A DNA stretch of 9,198 nucleotides, taken from an uncultured Rikenellaceae bacterium (GTDB lineage Bacteria > Bacteroidota > Bacteroidia > Bacteroidales > Rikenellaceae). Position 1 is the first letter of the stretch. Every line of letters starts with the position of its first letter. Below the pieces are notes generated by a model. It had not been told where the DNA came from. It ran no database searches and saw nothing but the letters and a program-made list of their open reading frames with translations. Of the stretch, positions 1 to 7,815 are shown one piece after another. A program made the position numbers and the translations under genes. Where the stretch lies: contig CAMQUV010000025.1 of assembly GCA_947037995.1 (NCBI GenBank), forward strand, positions 1 to 9,198, in the 5' to 3' direction.

Positions 1-143
1 CGGCCTGTCGTGCTGATTTATCAGTGCGGCTGGGGGAGGCCGCTACTGATAGGCTACGCCTATGCTAATTTGCTCTTTTTGTTTTGGTTTCGAGAGCCGA
101 GGTTGAGACCCCCCGACAGGCAAATTTCAAGTGGCGTTGCCAC
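1..143 (-). ncRNA. Candidate structured RNA, family not recognised, possibly cut by the window edge
   Basis: This stretch follows the last gene of the operon and is GC-rich (about 56% over 1-120, higher than its surroundings). An 8-bp perfect helix pairs 3-10 with 114-121 and encloses three hairpins: 19-24/46-51 stacked on 26-30/39-43 (loop 31-38), 49-54/58-63 (loop 55-57; this one competes for a few bases with its neighbour), and 86-91/105-110 with one or more G-U pairs. A further hairpin lies outside, 131-135/139-143. The loop at 32-36 (five G on the plus strand) can pair with the C-run 109-113, giving a pseudoknot next to the closing helix. I prefer the minus strand because it is co-directional with the operon and its unpaired linker (64-85) would be A-rich, as is usual in structured RNAs; helix geometry alone cannot decide the strand. 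I looked for the conserved blocks of RNase P, tmRNA, SRP RNA and common riboswitches and did not find them. The 5' and 3' ends are unknown. Confidence 0.35.
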
Positions 144-199
144 CAGGAGGACTTCGCTAATACAACATTACTTTCAACAACGAAATAGTGTAGGTAAAA

Positions 200-628
200 T
201 TATTCAAATGCTTTTTTAATTGCCTCCATAATAAATACAGGTGGTCGGCAAGCTTTTTTAGTATCGCGATTCATAAATGCCAACATAACATAGCCCGTTG
301 CCAATTGCTGGGGCTCGGAAGACTCGTCGCCACTAGCATTACGAAAAACTGTATAGTCAAAGCGTATAGTTGCAGTCGGCAATGCGCGAAGCTCCGTTTT
401 GACCGTAAGCATATCATCATAAAGAGCTGGGGAACGATAGTCTACATCAACTTTTCGGACAGGAAGTTCGATTCCCTGAGCCTCAATAGCAAAGTTAGTC
501 AGACCAATATGTCGCATCAGTTCTGTTCGACCGATATCGAAAAGTTCAACATAATGTGAATGGTAATAAAAGCCCATTCTATCAACTTCGCCGTAGCGAA
601 CACGAACTTGGGTAGTATGCTGTATCAT
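200..628 (-). CDS. Acyl-CoA thioesterase, hot-dog fold (YbgC/FadM, 4HBT family)
   Basis: A 142-residue protein of the usual length for single-domain 4HBT thioesterases, which hydrolyse acyl-CoA (or acyl-ACP) thioesters in the cytoplasm. The N-terminal signature is clear: RYGEVDRMGFYYHSHY at 11-26, with Asp16 at the position of the catalytic aspartate of 4-hydroxybenzoyl-CoA thioesterase, followed by the long hot-dog helix with the F..GR pattern (Phe30, Gly33, Arg34). The central strands carry VDYRSPALYDD (62-72), typical of the family. The start codon lies inside the stop of the upstream DUF454 gene (ATGA, 4-bp overlap), which suggests translational coupling. It is the last gene of the operon. 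The substrate cannot be read from the sequence; short or medium acyl-CoA is the usual activity, and YbgC homologues in proteobacteria are linked to phospholipid metabolism and the Tol-Pal system. An acyltransferase gene (plsC) sits in the same operon. Confidence 0.88.
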   Translation of the reverse strand: MIQHTTQVRVRYGEVDRMGFYYHSHYVELFDIGRTELMRHIGLTNFAIEAQGIELPVRKVDVDYRSPALYDDMLTVKTELRALPTATIRFDYTVFRNASGDESSEPQQLATGYVMLAFMNRDTKKACRPPVFIMEAIKKAFE

Positions 629-1026
629 TTTTTTAAATATGTTTTATTGTTATTTCTAAAAATTTTCCTAGCAGTTTTTTTAGCTCTTCCAATCATCAAA
701 ATATGTACGGATACCGCACACGCAATAACCACTAGAAGTAAAGAGACGTACAGATTCTCAATAAGAAACATCGAAACGACCATCATTGCCCACATAAGCA
801 CAAGTGTTTTGACTTTGGCGTGTTGAGGCATTTTCACATTACCATTGATATATGGCTCGAGATACGGCTTCAAATGCCTGTCACTAAGGAGTCTGGCCTT
901 GTATTTCTCCGAGCTACGCGCGAAAAAGAAAAGCGCTAACAGCAAAAATGGCGTGGTTGGAAGCAATGGCAGGAAAATCCCTATCACACCCAATACCACA
1001 CACAATATGCCGATGTATTTTAACAT
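625..1026 (-). CDS. DUF454 / YbaN family small inner-membrane protein
   Basis: A 133-residue protein with two hydrophobic blocks. Residues 1-36 form a hydrophobic hairpin with the family hallmark GVIGIFLPLLPTTPFLLLA followed by FFFARSS, matching the DUF454/YbaN consensus (a Gly-x-x-Gly then a Leu-Pro-Thr-Thr-Pro-Phe core). Residues about 72-108 form a second membrane region. The segment between them (about 38-70) is charged and probably cytoplasmic, and the C-terminal 20 residues are strongly basic, consistent with an inside location. The family has no established biochemical function. The start overlaps the stop of the upstream DUF3298-like gene by one base (TAATG), and its own stop overlaps the thioesterase start by four, so the three products are likely made in a coupled way. 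The family call is firm; any role beyond an inner-membrane protein is unknown. Confidence 0.87.
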   Translation of the reverse strand: MLKYIGILCVVLGVIGIFLPLLPTTPFLLLALFFFARSSEKYKARLLSDRHLKPYLEPYINGNVKMPQHAKVKTLVLMWAMMVVSMFLIENLYVSLLLVVIACAVSVHILMIGRAKKTARKIFRNNNKTYLKK

Positions 1027-1865
1027 TAATATTTTTTATGCTTACCAACTTCACCTTGCTCATCCAAGTACGAAAAAACCAGTTTCTCTACCTCTTTTAC
1101 GCCGCCCTGCATATAAAATTTGTTCTTCTCAAACCCATCAGGATAAACATTATTGTCAATAGCAGAGAAAGGTACCGAAATAATGATTAATGGAAAGTTA
1201 GATGGCGCGATTTCTCCTCGAACATAAAACATTGAAAGACCTTTTTTCGTTATTCCAATAGTCTTTGCCAAGGGCAGGTCAGCCAATTCATAGCTTAGCC
1301 CCGTGCGCAATCTTAGCACGTTCTCAGGAAATTTATGGTCTTTACGGAATTGTTTTGCCGCAAGCTCAGAAATGTGTTCCGGACGCGCAATTAAGTCGTG
1401 TATGTTGAACATTTCGCCCGTTATTTTGTTAATATTAATAACGTTCATCTGAATCTGAGGGCGAGGGTCACCCATATCAATAAATTGAGCGATAATAATA
1501 GATATAAGGAAATCATTTTCGGCGTAACTCCACGACGCGAAGTGAGTGTACGGAAGCTCCTCGATGCTTTTGGTTAAACCCTTTTGTGCCGCATAATCAA
1601 TACTTTCGTCAACCATTTGCTCCAACGTAACTTTGTCAACAGGAGTAACAGTCTCTTTTACAGGATTTAAATCATTGTAAATGTTCATAATCTGAGCATT
1701 TAGCTTATCCGCTCCTGGACCGTCTTTTACAACAGGAAAATATAATTTGACATCGGCGTTGTTAGCTGTGCGCATAATCAAATCACCCTCTACGGTGTGT
1801 GTCTGCGCGGTTGCAACTGTCATACTTGTAGCTAAAAGTAGTAATAGTGTGTAAAGTTTTTTCAT
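1026..1865 (-). CDS. Exported DUF3298-like (RsiV C-terminal type) protein
   Basis: About 279 residues from the chosen start. I chose the ATG at 1865 because it begins a classic signal peptide: KK at 2-3, a Leu-rich core (7-11), and an Ala-Thr-Ala site with cleavage after residue 20. The reading frame stays open up to 1919, but that extension would place about 18 basic residues in front of the signal peptide and overlap aroK. There is no Cys after the cleavage site, so it is not an obvious lipoprotein and is probably periplasmic. The C-terminal half resembles the DUF3298 domain found in RsiV and PdaC-like proteins: a strand then TGEMFNIHDLI (149-159), then GLSMFYVRGEIAP (209-221) and IIISVPFSAI (227-236). 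RsiV-type domains bind lysozyme in Firmicutes, but most Bacteroidetes members have no known ligand, so I infer only an envelope role. It begins 16 bp after aroK and its stop overlaps the DUF454 start by one base. Confidence 0.78.
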   Translation of the reverse strand: MKKLYTLLLLLATSMTVATAQTHTVEGDLIMRTANNADVKLYFPVVKDGPGADKLNAQIMNIYNDLNPVKETVTPVDKVTLEQMVDESIDYAAQKGLTKSIEELPYTHFASWSYAENDFLISIIIAQFIDMGDPRPQIQMNVININKITGEMFNIHDLIARPEHISELAAKQFRKDHKFPENVLRLRTGLSYELADLPLAKTIGITKKGLSMFYVRGEIAPSNFPLIIISVPFSAIDNNVYPDGFEKNKFYMQGGVKEVEKLVFSYLDEQGEVGKHKKY

Positions 1866-1881
1866 TTTTTTAAGTTGTATT

Positions 1882-2400
1882 TTAATTGATATTTTCATTA
1901 TAATATGATAGTATCTCAACTATCTTAGTGACGTCTCTCGATGGATTCGCTATTGTAATATTTGCCAGAGAGTAAAATGGCTCCCTACTCGCAAGCGACA
2001 TATTAACAAAGTCTGACAACTCTTCTGTCGTTTTGCCCTGCACCAAAGGGCGCACAGTATGAGAGCTTTGCAGCCTTGAGATTAACATCTCAGGAGCTAC
2101 TTTTAAATAAATAGACAGCCCCGATGCCTTAATTAAGTCCATATTGCCATTGAAACAAGGTGTTCCCCCACCAGTGGAAATAACTGTATTATCCCTCTTT
2201 GAAAGTTCAATCAAAGCCTCAGTCTCTAACTCACGAAAATATTGCTCGCTATGATTCTGAAATATCTCATCAATCCCCATACCCTGCTGCTCAATTATAT
2301 ACCTATCCAAATCAACAAAGTCAAGCGAAAGCCTGTATGCTAGGCTCTTTGCAATAGTAGATTTCCCACTACCCATATATCCGACTAAGTATATTCTCAT
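1882..2400 (-). CDS. aroK: Shikimate kinase
   Basis: 172 residues, the normal length for a type I shikimate kinase, the cytoplasmic enzyme that phosphorylates shikimate at the 3-hydroxyl with ATP, the fifth step of chorismate synthesis. All diagnostic residues are present: Walker A loop GYMGSGKST (7-15) with Lys13; shikimate-binding Asp32 in VDLD (29-32); FRE (55-57) with Arg56; the GGG loop (77-79); the LID arginine in VRPL (Arg117); and Arg139 in REPFY (139-143), which contacts substrate. The start is the first ATG, 18 bp after the parC stop, with an A-rich spacer and no Shine-Dalgarno sequence, as is usual in Bacteroidetes. It looks fully functional. Its place behind topoisomerase IV genes has no direct metabolic logic and is probably just operon packing. 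Confidence 0.96.
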   Translation of the reverse strand: MRIYLVGYMGSGKSTIAKSLAYRLSLDFVDLDRYIIEQQGMGIDEIFQNHSEQYFRELETEALIELSKRDNTVISTGGGTPCFNGNMDLIKASGLSIYLKVAPEMLISRLQSSHTVRPLVQGKTTEELSDFVNMSLASREPFYSLANITIANPSRDVTKIVEILSYYNENIN

Positions 2401-2418
2401 TTTAAATTCTTTGTTTTT

Positions 2419-5223
2419 CTAAAATAATGGAGTTTGCATAATTGATGGCGCGTGAGCTTGCTCGTCGTCCTCACTTGCACCTATAACAATAGATTGTGAG
2501 ACCTCGTGCGAGATTTTCACCTCCTGCTGCTCTACCTCGACTACATCACTTTCAGGTTCGACCGAGTCGGTAGATTCGATATTCTCAACTATTTGAGGAA
2601 TATTAACAATTTCAGGTTTGCGCACTGGCTCTAGCTCAAAGACCTCTGAAAGTATCAACGCAGACAAACGTTTCCCCTTTGCTTTTGGCCCTTTGACACC
2701 AATAAAACTCTCAGCATCAATAATCTCCTCAGGTCGAGTATTATATTTACCTCCATACGAAAGTTTTAATGTTGGGTAATGCTCTTCCGAAATTAATACC
2801 AATTTATCACCGTCATCGACAAACTGAACAGACTTGTTATCAGAAAGCTCTGCCGTAAACCTCTTGATATAATGAAGCTGTTGGCTGGCACTATAATAAA
2901 CTGCCGTATAAACCTTAATTGGTTCATATTTCTCAACGCGCAACACATCCTCTGGGAAGTGTTGTGAGACGTCATAACCGTTTGTATAATAGGCATTTGA
3001 CTTAGTGAAGATAACAATTCTATCGTCACCCGAGAATTCGCCCACAAGAGAGCCTCTGCCATCCGTATTTAGTCTTCTAATATCTAGGTCAAACCAAACA
3101 TTTTGGCTCGAAAGGGTTGAAACTCCACGCTCTTTCACTACAAACTTATGTATCGCATAGCGAGAAAGTAGATTCCCCTGAGACGAGCGCCCCTTGATTG
3201 CTAGGTTCGCAAACTCAAGCTCCTCGAAAAGTTTTTTCAGCCTTGGACGCGGTTTGTAATAAACTTTCAGCGTCTCTGCCTCACCATTAGGATTAACACT
3301 CATATACAGAATTTCACTATCAGGAGTGCCTTTGGTTATATCGTACTCACGGTCGCGAGTTATAGAAGTAATAGCGCAACGTTTCATATATATTGCACCG
3401 TTTTTACCGTCACGGTAGATTACGTTATAAATAGTTCTTTCGTCAGAACGCTTGAACACACCAATATACTGAATATTTTTAGCAAAGAAATTCTTATCAG
3501 CTACCTTCGAAATAATGTATTTTCCATCTTTAGCAAATAGGATTATATCATCAATATCCGAACAATCAGCAACAAAATCATCCTTGCGCATCTGCGTTCC
3601 TATACCATAAAATCCCTCTTTTCTGTCAACATACAACTTAGCATTTGCAACCACAACTTGCGTTGCCTCGATAGTATCGAACGACGTCAGCTCACTTTTA
3701 CGAGTGCGGTCCTTGCCGTGTTTCTTAAGAATATTGACATAATATGCTATCGTATATTCAACAATAGTGCTCAGATGTTGATTCACTTTTTCCATTTCAG
3801 CCTCGATACCTTTGAGCAATTCATCAGCGCGGAAAGCATCGTAACGCGAGATTCTCATTATCTTAATCTCGGTCAATTTAACTATATCTTCCCTCGTAAC
3901 CGCTCTACGCAATGCCGCTTTGAAAGGCTCGAGCGCTTTGTCGATAGTCTCGTAAACTGCCTCTTTCGTCTCGCAAGTTTCTATTAAACTATATATTTTA
4001 TTCTCAATAAAAATTCTTTCGAGCGACGACGAATGCCACTCCTCAAACAGTTCGTTCAGCCTAATCTCAAGCTCCATTTTAAGGAGCTCGCGCGTGTTAT
4101 CGGCCGAGCGTCTAAGCATTTCGGTTACCCCAATAAACAGCGGTCTCTCTTGGTAAATAACGCAAGAGTTTGGCGAAATCGACACTTCACAATCCGTGAA
4201 AGCATATAGCGCATCAATAGTCTTATCGGCCGAAACATCGTTGGCCAAATAAATGACTATTTCAACGTTAGCCGCCGTATTATCATCGACTTTTTTGATT
4301 TTAATTTTGCCCTTATCATTCGCTCTAATGATAGAGTCGATAAGCGAAGAAGTCGTTTTGCCAAAAGGTATCTCAGTTATAGTCAGGGTTTTACGGTCAG
4401 TTTTACTAATTTTCGCACGCACTTTTACATTCCCTCCTCTTAGCCCATCATTATATCTACTCACATCAATCATTCCACCAGTAGGGAAGTCAGGATATAG
4501 CACAAATTGCTTGCCTTTAAGGTATGCAATCGACGCCTCAATAAGTTCGCAAAAGTTATGCGGTAAAATCTTAGATGCCAGTCCTACGGCGATACCCTCA
4601 ACCCCTTGCGATAGGAGCAATGGGAATTTTACAGGTAGCGTTACAGGCTCCTGATTACGACCGTCATAAGATGGCGACCACTCAGTGGTTTTTGGGTTAA
4701 AGACAACATCGAGGGCAAACTTAGAGAGCCTCGCCTCGATATAACGTGGCGCTGCAGACGAGTCACCGGTGAGGATATTCCCCCAGTTACCCTGCGTCTC
4801 GATAAGTAGTTCTTTTTGTCCTAGTCCGACAAGGGCATCTCCAATAGAGGCATCCCCGTGCGGGTGATATTGCATAGTGTAACCGATAACGTTGGCCACT
4901 TTATTGAAACGCCCATCATCCATTTTTTTGAGCGCGTGCAAAATTCTTCTTTGCACAGGCTTCAATCCATCTTCGAGGTGCGGAACAGCTCTTTCGAGAA
5001 TCACATACGAAGCATACTCCAAGAACCAATCACGGTACATACCGGGAAGTTTATTGGAGCTAATAGAGTCATCGAGAATCTTATGGTACTTACCTTTTGG
5101 TTCTTCTACCACCTCTTGAATCTCATCAACCGCCTCAATCTCCTCCACTTCGACACTATCTTGGTTTATATCCCCTTCGATCGGGTCAAGATAATTATCG
5201 TTATTTATAATTTCGTCACTCAT
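2419..5223 (-). CDS. parC: DNA topoisomerase IV subunit A
   Basis: 934 residues. This is the DNA breakage-reunion subunit that, with ParE, decatenates and relaxes DNA. Residues 1-45 are an acidic, probably disordered extension. The winged-helix core follows, with the helix block YHPHGDASIGDAL (119-131) and the catalytic pair Arg160-Tyr161 in APRYIEARL. The tower and coiled-coil region extends to about 520, including TEIPFGKTT-type strand motifs. Residues from about 530 to 860 form the C-terminal DNA-wrapping domain; there is no GyrA box (QRRGGRG), and the corresponding region instead reads GRSSQGNLLSRY, which argues for ParC over GyrA. Residues 860-934 are an acidic low-complexity tail ending in QTPLF. 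The position equal to GyrA Ser83, a quinolone contact, is Ala125, while the Asp87 position is kept (Asp129). The gene starts 18 bp after parE and no Shine-Dalgarno sequence is visible. Confidence 0.95.
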   Translation of the reverse strand: MSDEIINNDNYLDPIEGDINQDSVEVEEIEAVDEIQEVVEEPKGKYHKILDDSISSNKLPGMYRDWFLEYASYVILERAVPHLEDGLKPVQRRILHALKKMDDGRFNKVANVIGYTMQYHPHGDASIGDALVGLGQKELLIETQGNWGNILTGDSSAAPRYIEARLSKFALDVVFNPKTTEWSPSYDGRNQEPVTLPVKFPLLLSQGVEGIAVGLASKILPHNFCELIEASIAYLKGKQFVLYPDFPTGGMIDVSRYNDGLRGGNVKVRAKISKTDRKTLTITEIPFGKTTSSLIDSIIRANDKGKIKIKKVDDNTAANVEIVIYLANDVSADKTIDALYAFTDCEVSISPNSCVIYQERPLFIGVTEMLRRSADNTRELLKMELEIRLNELFEEWHSSSLERIFIENKIYSLIETCETKEAVYETIDKALEPFKAALRRAVTREDIVKLTEIKIMRISRYDAFRADELLKGIEAEMEKVNQHLSTIVEYTIAYYVNILKKHGKDRTRKSELTSFDTIEATQVVVANAKLYVDRKEGFYGIGTQMRKDDFVADCSDIDDIILFAKDGKYIISKVADKNFFAKNIQYIGVFKRSDERTIYNVIYRDGKNGAIYMKRCAITSITRDREYDITKGTPDSEILYMSVNPNGEAETLKVYYKPRPRLKKLFEELEFANLAIKGRSSQGNLLSRYAIHKFVVKERGVSTLSSQNVWFDLDIRRLNTDGRGSLVGEFSGDDRIVIFTKSNAYYTNGYDVSQHFPEDVLRVEKYEPIKVYTAVYYSASQQLHYIKRFTAELSDNKSVQFVDDGDKLVLISEEHYPTLKLSYGGKYNTRPEEIIDAESFIGVKGPKAKGKRLSALILSEVFELEPVRKPEIVNIPQIVENIESTDSVEPESDVVEVEQQEVKISHEVSQSIVIGASEDDEQAHAPSIMQTPLF

Positions 5224-5241
5224 ATTATATAGTTATTTTAT

Positions 5242-7098
5242 TTAAGCAATTTCGTCTTCTACGCGCAGGTTATCAATAATAAAGTCTTGTCTATCAGGCG
5301 TATTTTTGCCCATATAGAATTCCAACATACTTTGAATTGTATCCGATGATGTTGGTTTGACTTTTTCGAGTCTAATATTATCACCAATAAACTCTTTAAA
5401 TTCGTTAGGCGAGATTTCCCCCAGTCCTTTAAATCGTGTTATTTCGGGGTTTGCGCCAAGTTTTTTAAGGGCATCTAGTCTCTCCTGTTCTGAGTAGCAG
5501 TAAAAAGTTTGTTTTTTATTACGAACTCTAAAAAGAGGTGTTTGCAATATGTACAGGTGTTCTCCACGGATTACATCGGGGAAAAACTGCAAGAAGAACG
5601 TCAACAGCAGCAATCTAATGTGCATACCATCGACATCGGCATCCGTAGCAATAATAACTTTATTATATCTGAGATTTTCCATATCCTCTTCAATATTAAG
5701 CGCCGCTTGTAGTAGGTTAAACTCTTCGTTTTCATAGACTACTTTTTTGGTCAGGCCATAAGTATTAAGTGGTTTCCCTTTGAGCGAGAAGACAGCCTGG
5801 GTACCAACATCACGTGATTTCGTAATAGAGCCCGACGCCGAATCACCCTCGGTAATAAATATAGAACTCTGCTCATTACGCGGGTCTTTATCGCCCAAGT
5901 GAAATTTACAGTCTCTAAGTTTTTTGTTATGCAGCGAGGCTTTTTTGGCAAACTCGCGCGCTTTTTTCTGCACACCACTAATCGCTTTACGCTCTTTCTC
6001 AGCTTCAAGGATTTTTTTATGTAGCGCCTCGGCTGTGCTAGGGTTTTTATGCAGGAAGTTATCAAGTTTCTCTTTCAAGAAATCACCGACAAACGACCTA
6101 ATAGTAGTTCCTCCTGGTGTAATATCTTTTGAGCCAAGTTTAGTTTTGGTCTGCGATTCAAATATAGGTTCGACCACTTTGATAGATACCGCCGCAACGA
6201 TTGAAGCTCTAATATCGGCAGGGTCGAAGTCTTTTTTATAAAACTCTCTAACCACCCTCACAATAGCCTCACGCAGAGCCGCTTGGTGTGTCCCACCTTG
6301 CGTTGTATGCTGTCCGTTAACGAAGCTATAATAGCTTTCATTATAGCCATTGCTATGCGAAAGTGCCACTTCTATATCCTCGCCTTTGAGGTGAATCGGA
6401 GGGTAAAGATACTCCTCGGCGATACTTTCGGTAAGCAGGTCAAGCAGTCCATTTTTACTAATATAGTTCATTCCATTGAATTTCATCGTAAGACCGGCAT
6501 TCAGGTAGGAGTAGTTTTTGAGCATAGTTTCGATATAGTCGTAATTATAGTTATAATTACCAAATATCTTAGGGTCTTGGTCAGCGACAAATGATATCAT
6601 TGTACCATTTTTATCGGCAGTCATTTCTGTGACGTCGTTTACGGGTAGTCCAAATTCAAAATGAATCGTTCTGGCTTGTCCGTTACGCACAGCTCTGGCC
6701 ACAAAAGAGCTCGAGAGGGCATTAACGGCTTTAAGCCCAACGCCATTAAGTCCTACCGATTTTTTGAACGCCTCCGAGCCATACTTAGCTCCGGTGTTCA
6801 TTTTACTAACAGCATCGTCAAGTTTACCCAGTGGAATCCCACGACCATAATCACGTACGGTAATACGGAATTCATCGTGACTAATGTCTATCTGCTTACC
6901 ATTACCCATCACAAACTCATCTATGGAGTTATCAACGACCTCTTTAATAAGTACATATATCCCATCATCGTTTTGCGAACCATCCCCAAGTTTACCAATA
7001 TACATCCCCGGTCTACGGCGGATATGTTCTAATGGGTCAAGGGTTTCAAAGTCGGCTTCGGTATAGCTAGGAGCTTGATTATCTAATTTTTCTGACAT
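5242..7098 (-). CDS. parE: DNA topoisomerase IV subunit B (GHKL ATPase)
   Basis: 618 residues, the ATPase subunit that pairs with the adjacent parC product. The order of domains is complete. The GHKL ATPase domain has RRRPGMYIG (27-35), EVVDNSIDE (53-61) with the general base Glu53 and Mg-binding Asn57, RDYGRGIP (82-89) with Asp83, and the lid motif GLNGVG (116-121). The transducer domain holds the QTK loop (316-318; Lys318 contacts ATP gamma-phosphate in relatives). The TOPRIM domain has TEGDSASG (416-423) with Glu417 and TDADVDG (485-491) with Asp486, Asp488 and Asp490 for the cleavage metals, then RFKGLGE (555-561). The lack of the large GyrB insertion and its neighbour parC favour ParE over GyrB. 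The ATG start overlaps the plsC 3' end by 16 bp, which suggests coupled translation. Nothing essential is missing. Confidence 0.95.
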   Translation of the reverse strand: MSEKLDNQAPSYTEADFETLDPLEHIRRRPGMYIGKLGDGSQNDDGIYVLIKEVVDNSIDEFVMGNGKQIDISHDEFRITVRDYGRGIPLGKLDDAVSKMNTGAKYGSEAFKKSVGLNGVGLKAVNALSSSFVARAVRNGQARTIHFEFGLPVNDVTEMTADKNGTMISFVADQDPKIFGNYNYNYDYIETMLKNYSYLNAGLTMKFNGMNYISKNGLLDLLTESIAEEYLYPPIHLKGEDIEVALSHSNGYNESYYSFVNGQHTTQGGTHQAALREAIVRVVREFYKKDFDPADIRASIVAAVSIKVVEPIFESQTKTKLGSKDITPGGTTIRSFVGDFLKEKLDNFLHKNPSTAEALHKKILEAEKERKAISGVQKKAREFAKKASLHNKKLRDCKFHLGDKDPRNEQSSIFITEGDSASGSITKSRDVGTQAVFSLKGKPLNTYGLTKKVVYENEEFNLLQAALNIEEDMENLRYNKVIIATDADVDGMHIRLLLLTFFLQFFPDVIRGEHLYILQTPLFRVRNKKQTFYCYSEQERLDALKKLGANPEITRFKGLGEISPNEFKEFIGDNIRLEKVKPTSSDTIQSMLEFYMGKNTPDRQDFIIDNLRVEDEIA

Positions 7099-7808
7099 AT
7101 TGTATTGAACTTATTTTTAATTATTTCTTCGGTTTTATCGCGCAACTCCTCCATCGTATATTTATTAATTTCCTCAGGCATCAACGGTGGCGCAATCGTA
7201 ATAGTAAACACTCTACGTCTAGGATTTTTGAAGTTAAACACATCATAATTCCCATCAATTGCGATAGGTAAAATTGGACAATGCGCTCTGGCAGCCAACA
7301 AAAAGGCCCCGCTTTGAAAAGGAGCAATTTGACCCGTTAAGGTTCTCGCGCCCTCAGGAAACATAGCTATAGAGAGTCCATTTTTGATGAACTTAGTGCA
7401 ATCTTTAATCATTTTTTTGGCGCTACTAACCGCTCCCCTACGAATAGTGACATCACCACGCATTAACAATAGAATTCCAACTAGTGGCATTCTGAGGATT
7501 TGGTGCTTGCTGACCCATCTGACATTCAGACCAAGGTGCATAATCAGTGGTATATCGAACACCGCTTGGTGGTTAGACAAAATAACGTAGTTCTGCCCAG
7601 GGACAATGTGCTCGCGGCCGATAATATCAATCTTCCATTTCGGGTGAAGCTTGAAAATAACGTACGACCAAAATTGTGATATCTTATGTATTGCTCGTCG
7701 CTGCTTATTGTCAAAAGGGACTGTGAAAATCCACGTGACTAGAAAAACGACAAACAAAAATATCGAAACAAAAAATATTGCAATGCAAAAGGTTATAAAT
7801 CTAAACAT
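7083..7808 (-). CDS. plsC: 1-acyl-sn-glycerol-3-phosphate acyltransferase (PlsC family)
   Basis: 241 residues, the usual size for PlsC, which acylates lysophosphatidic acid to phosphatidic acid at the membrane. Residues 4-31 are a hydrophobic segment that probably anchors the N terminus. The acyltransferase motifs run in order: NHQAVFD (79-85) with catalytic His80 and Asp85; the GDVTIRR block (118-124), matching motif [12 protein letters not shown] (150-159), motif III with Glu152 binding the glycerol phosphate; and ILPIAIDG (179-186), motif IV. Two positions differ from the commonest consensus: Ala82 where NHQS is common, and Ala154 where FPEGTR is common; both are tolerated in relatives. 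The start is 7 bp after the stop of the GH2-like gene, and the 3' end overlaps parE. The acyl donor (acyl-ACP or acyl-CoA) cannot be told from sequence, and other lysophospholipid acyltransferases of the family are possible. Confidence 0.9.
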   Translation of the reverse strand: MFRFITFCIAIFFVSIFLFVVFLVTWIFTVPFDNKQRRAIHKISQFWSYVIFKLHPKWKIDIIGREHIVPGQNYVILSNHQAVFDIPLIMHLGLNVRWVSKHQILRMPLVGILLLMRGDVTIRRGAVSSAKKMIKDCTKFIKNGLSIAMFPEGARTLTGQIAPFQSGAFLLAARAHCPILPIAIDGNYDVFNFKNPRRRVFTITIAPPLMPEEINKYTMEELRDKTEEIIKNKFNTICQKN

Positions 7809-7815
7809 TTTTTTA

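Noticed and set aside
1..200. RNase P RNA, tmRNA or SRP RNA
   Set aside because: The minus strand has a short GAAGTCC that recalls the RNase P P4 strand, and a CACGACAG stretch, but the other conserved blocks and the correct pairing are absent. There is no tRNA-like end for tmRNA and no GGAA tetraloop helix for SRP RNA.
10..219. Plus-strand open frame of 69 codons across the left edge
   Set aside because: It runs through the self-complementary segment and into the 3' end of the thioesterase gene, has no recognisable domain and an odd Arg/Trp-rich composition, and opposes the operon. It fits chance translation of a structured RNA region.
1866..1919. Longer N terminus for the DUF3298-like protein (start at 1919)
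   Set aside because: It would overlap the aroK end and put 18 basic residues in front of a textbook signal peptide; the ATG at 1865 is the better start.
3658..5232. Several plus-strand open frames of 75 to 133 codons opposite parC
   Set aside because: They are antisense shadows of a strongly conserved gene, with no domains or start signals of their own.
5530..5544. A second QTPLF in ParE (residues 519-523) as a clamp-binding motif
   Set aside because: It corresponds to the conserved QPPLYK-like strand of the TOPRIM region and would be buried. It also warns that the pentapeptide can occur by chance, so the ParC tail needs conservation evidence.
2419..7098. The topoisomerase pair as DNA gyrase (gyrA/gyrB)
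   Set aside because: The A subunit has no GyrA box, the B subunit lacks the GyrB insertion, and the two genes are adjacent in parE-parC order.
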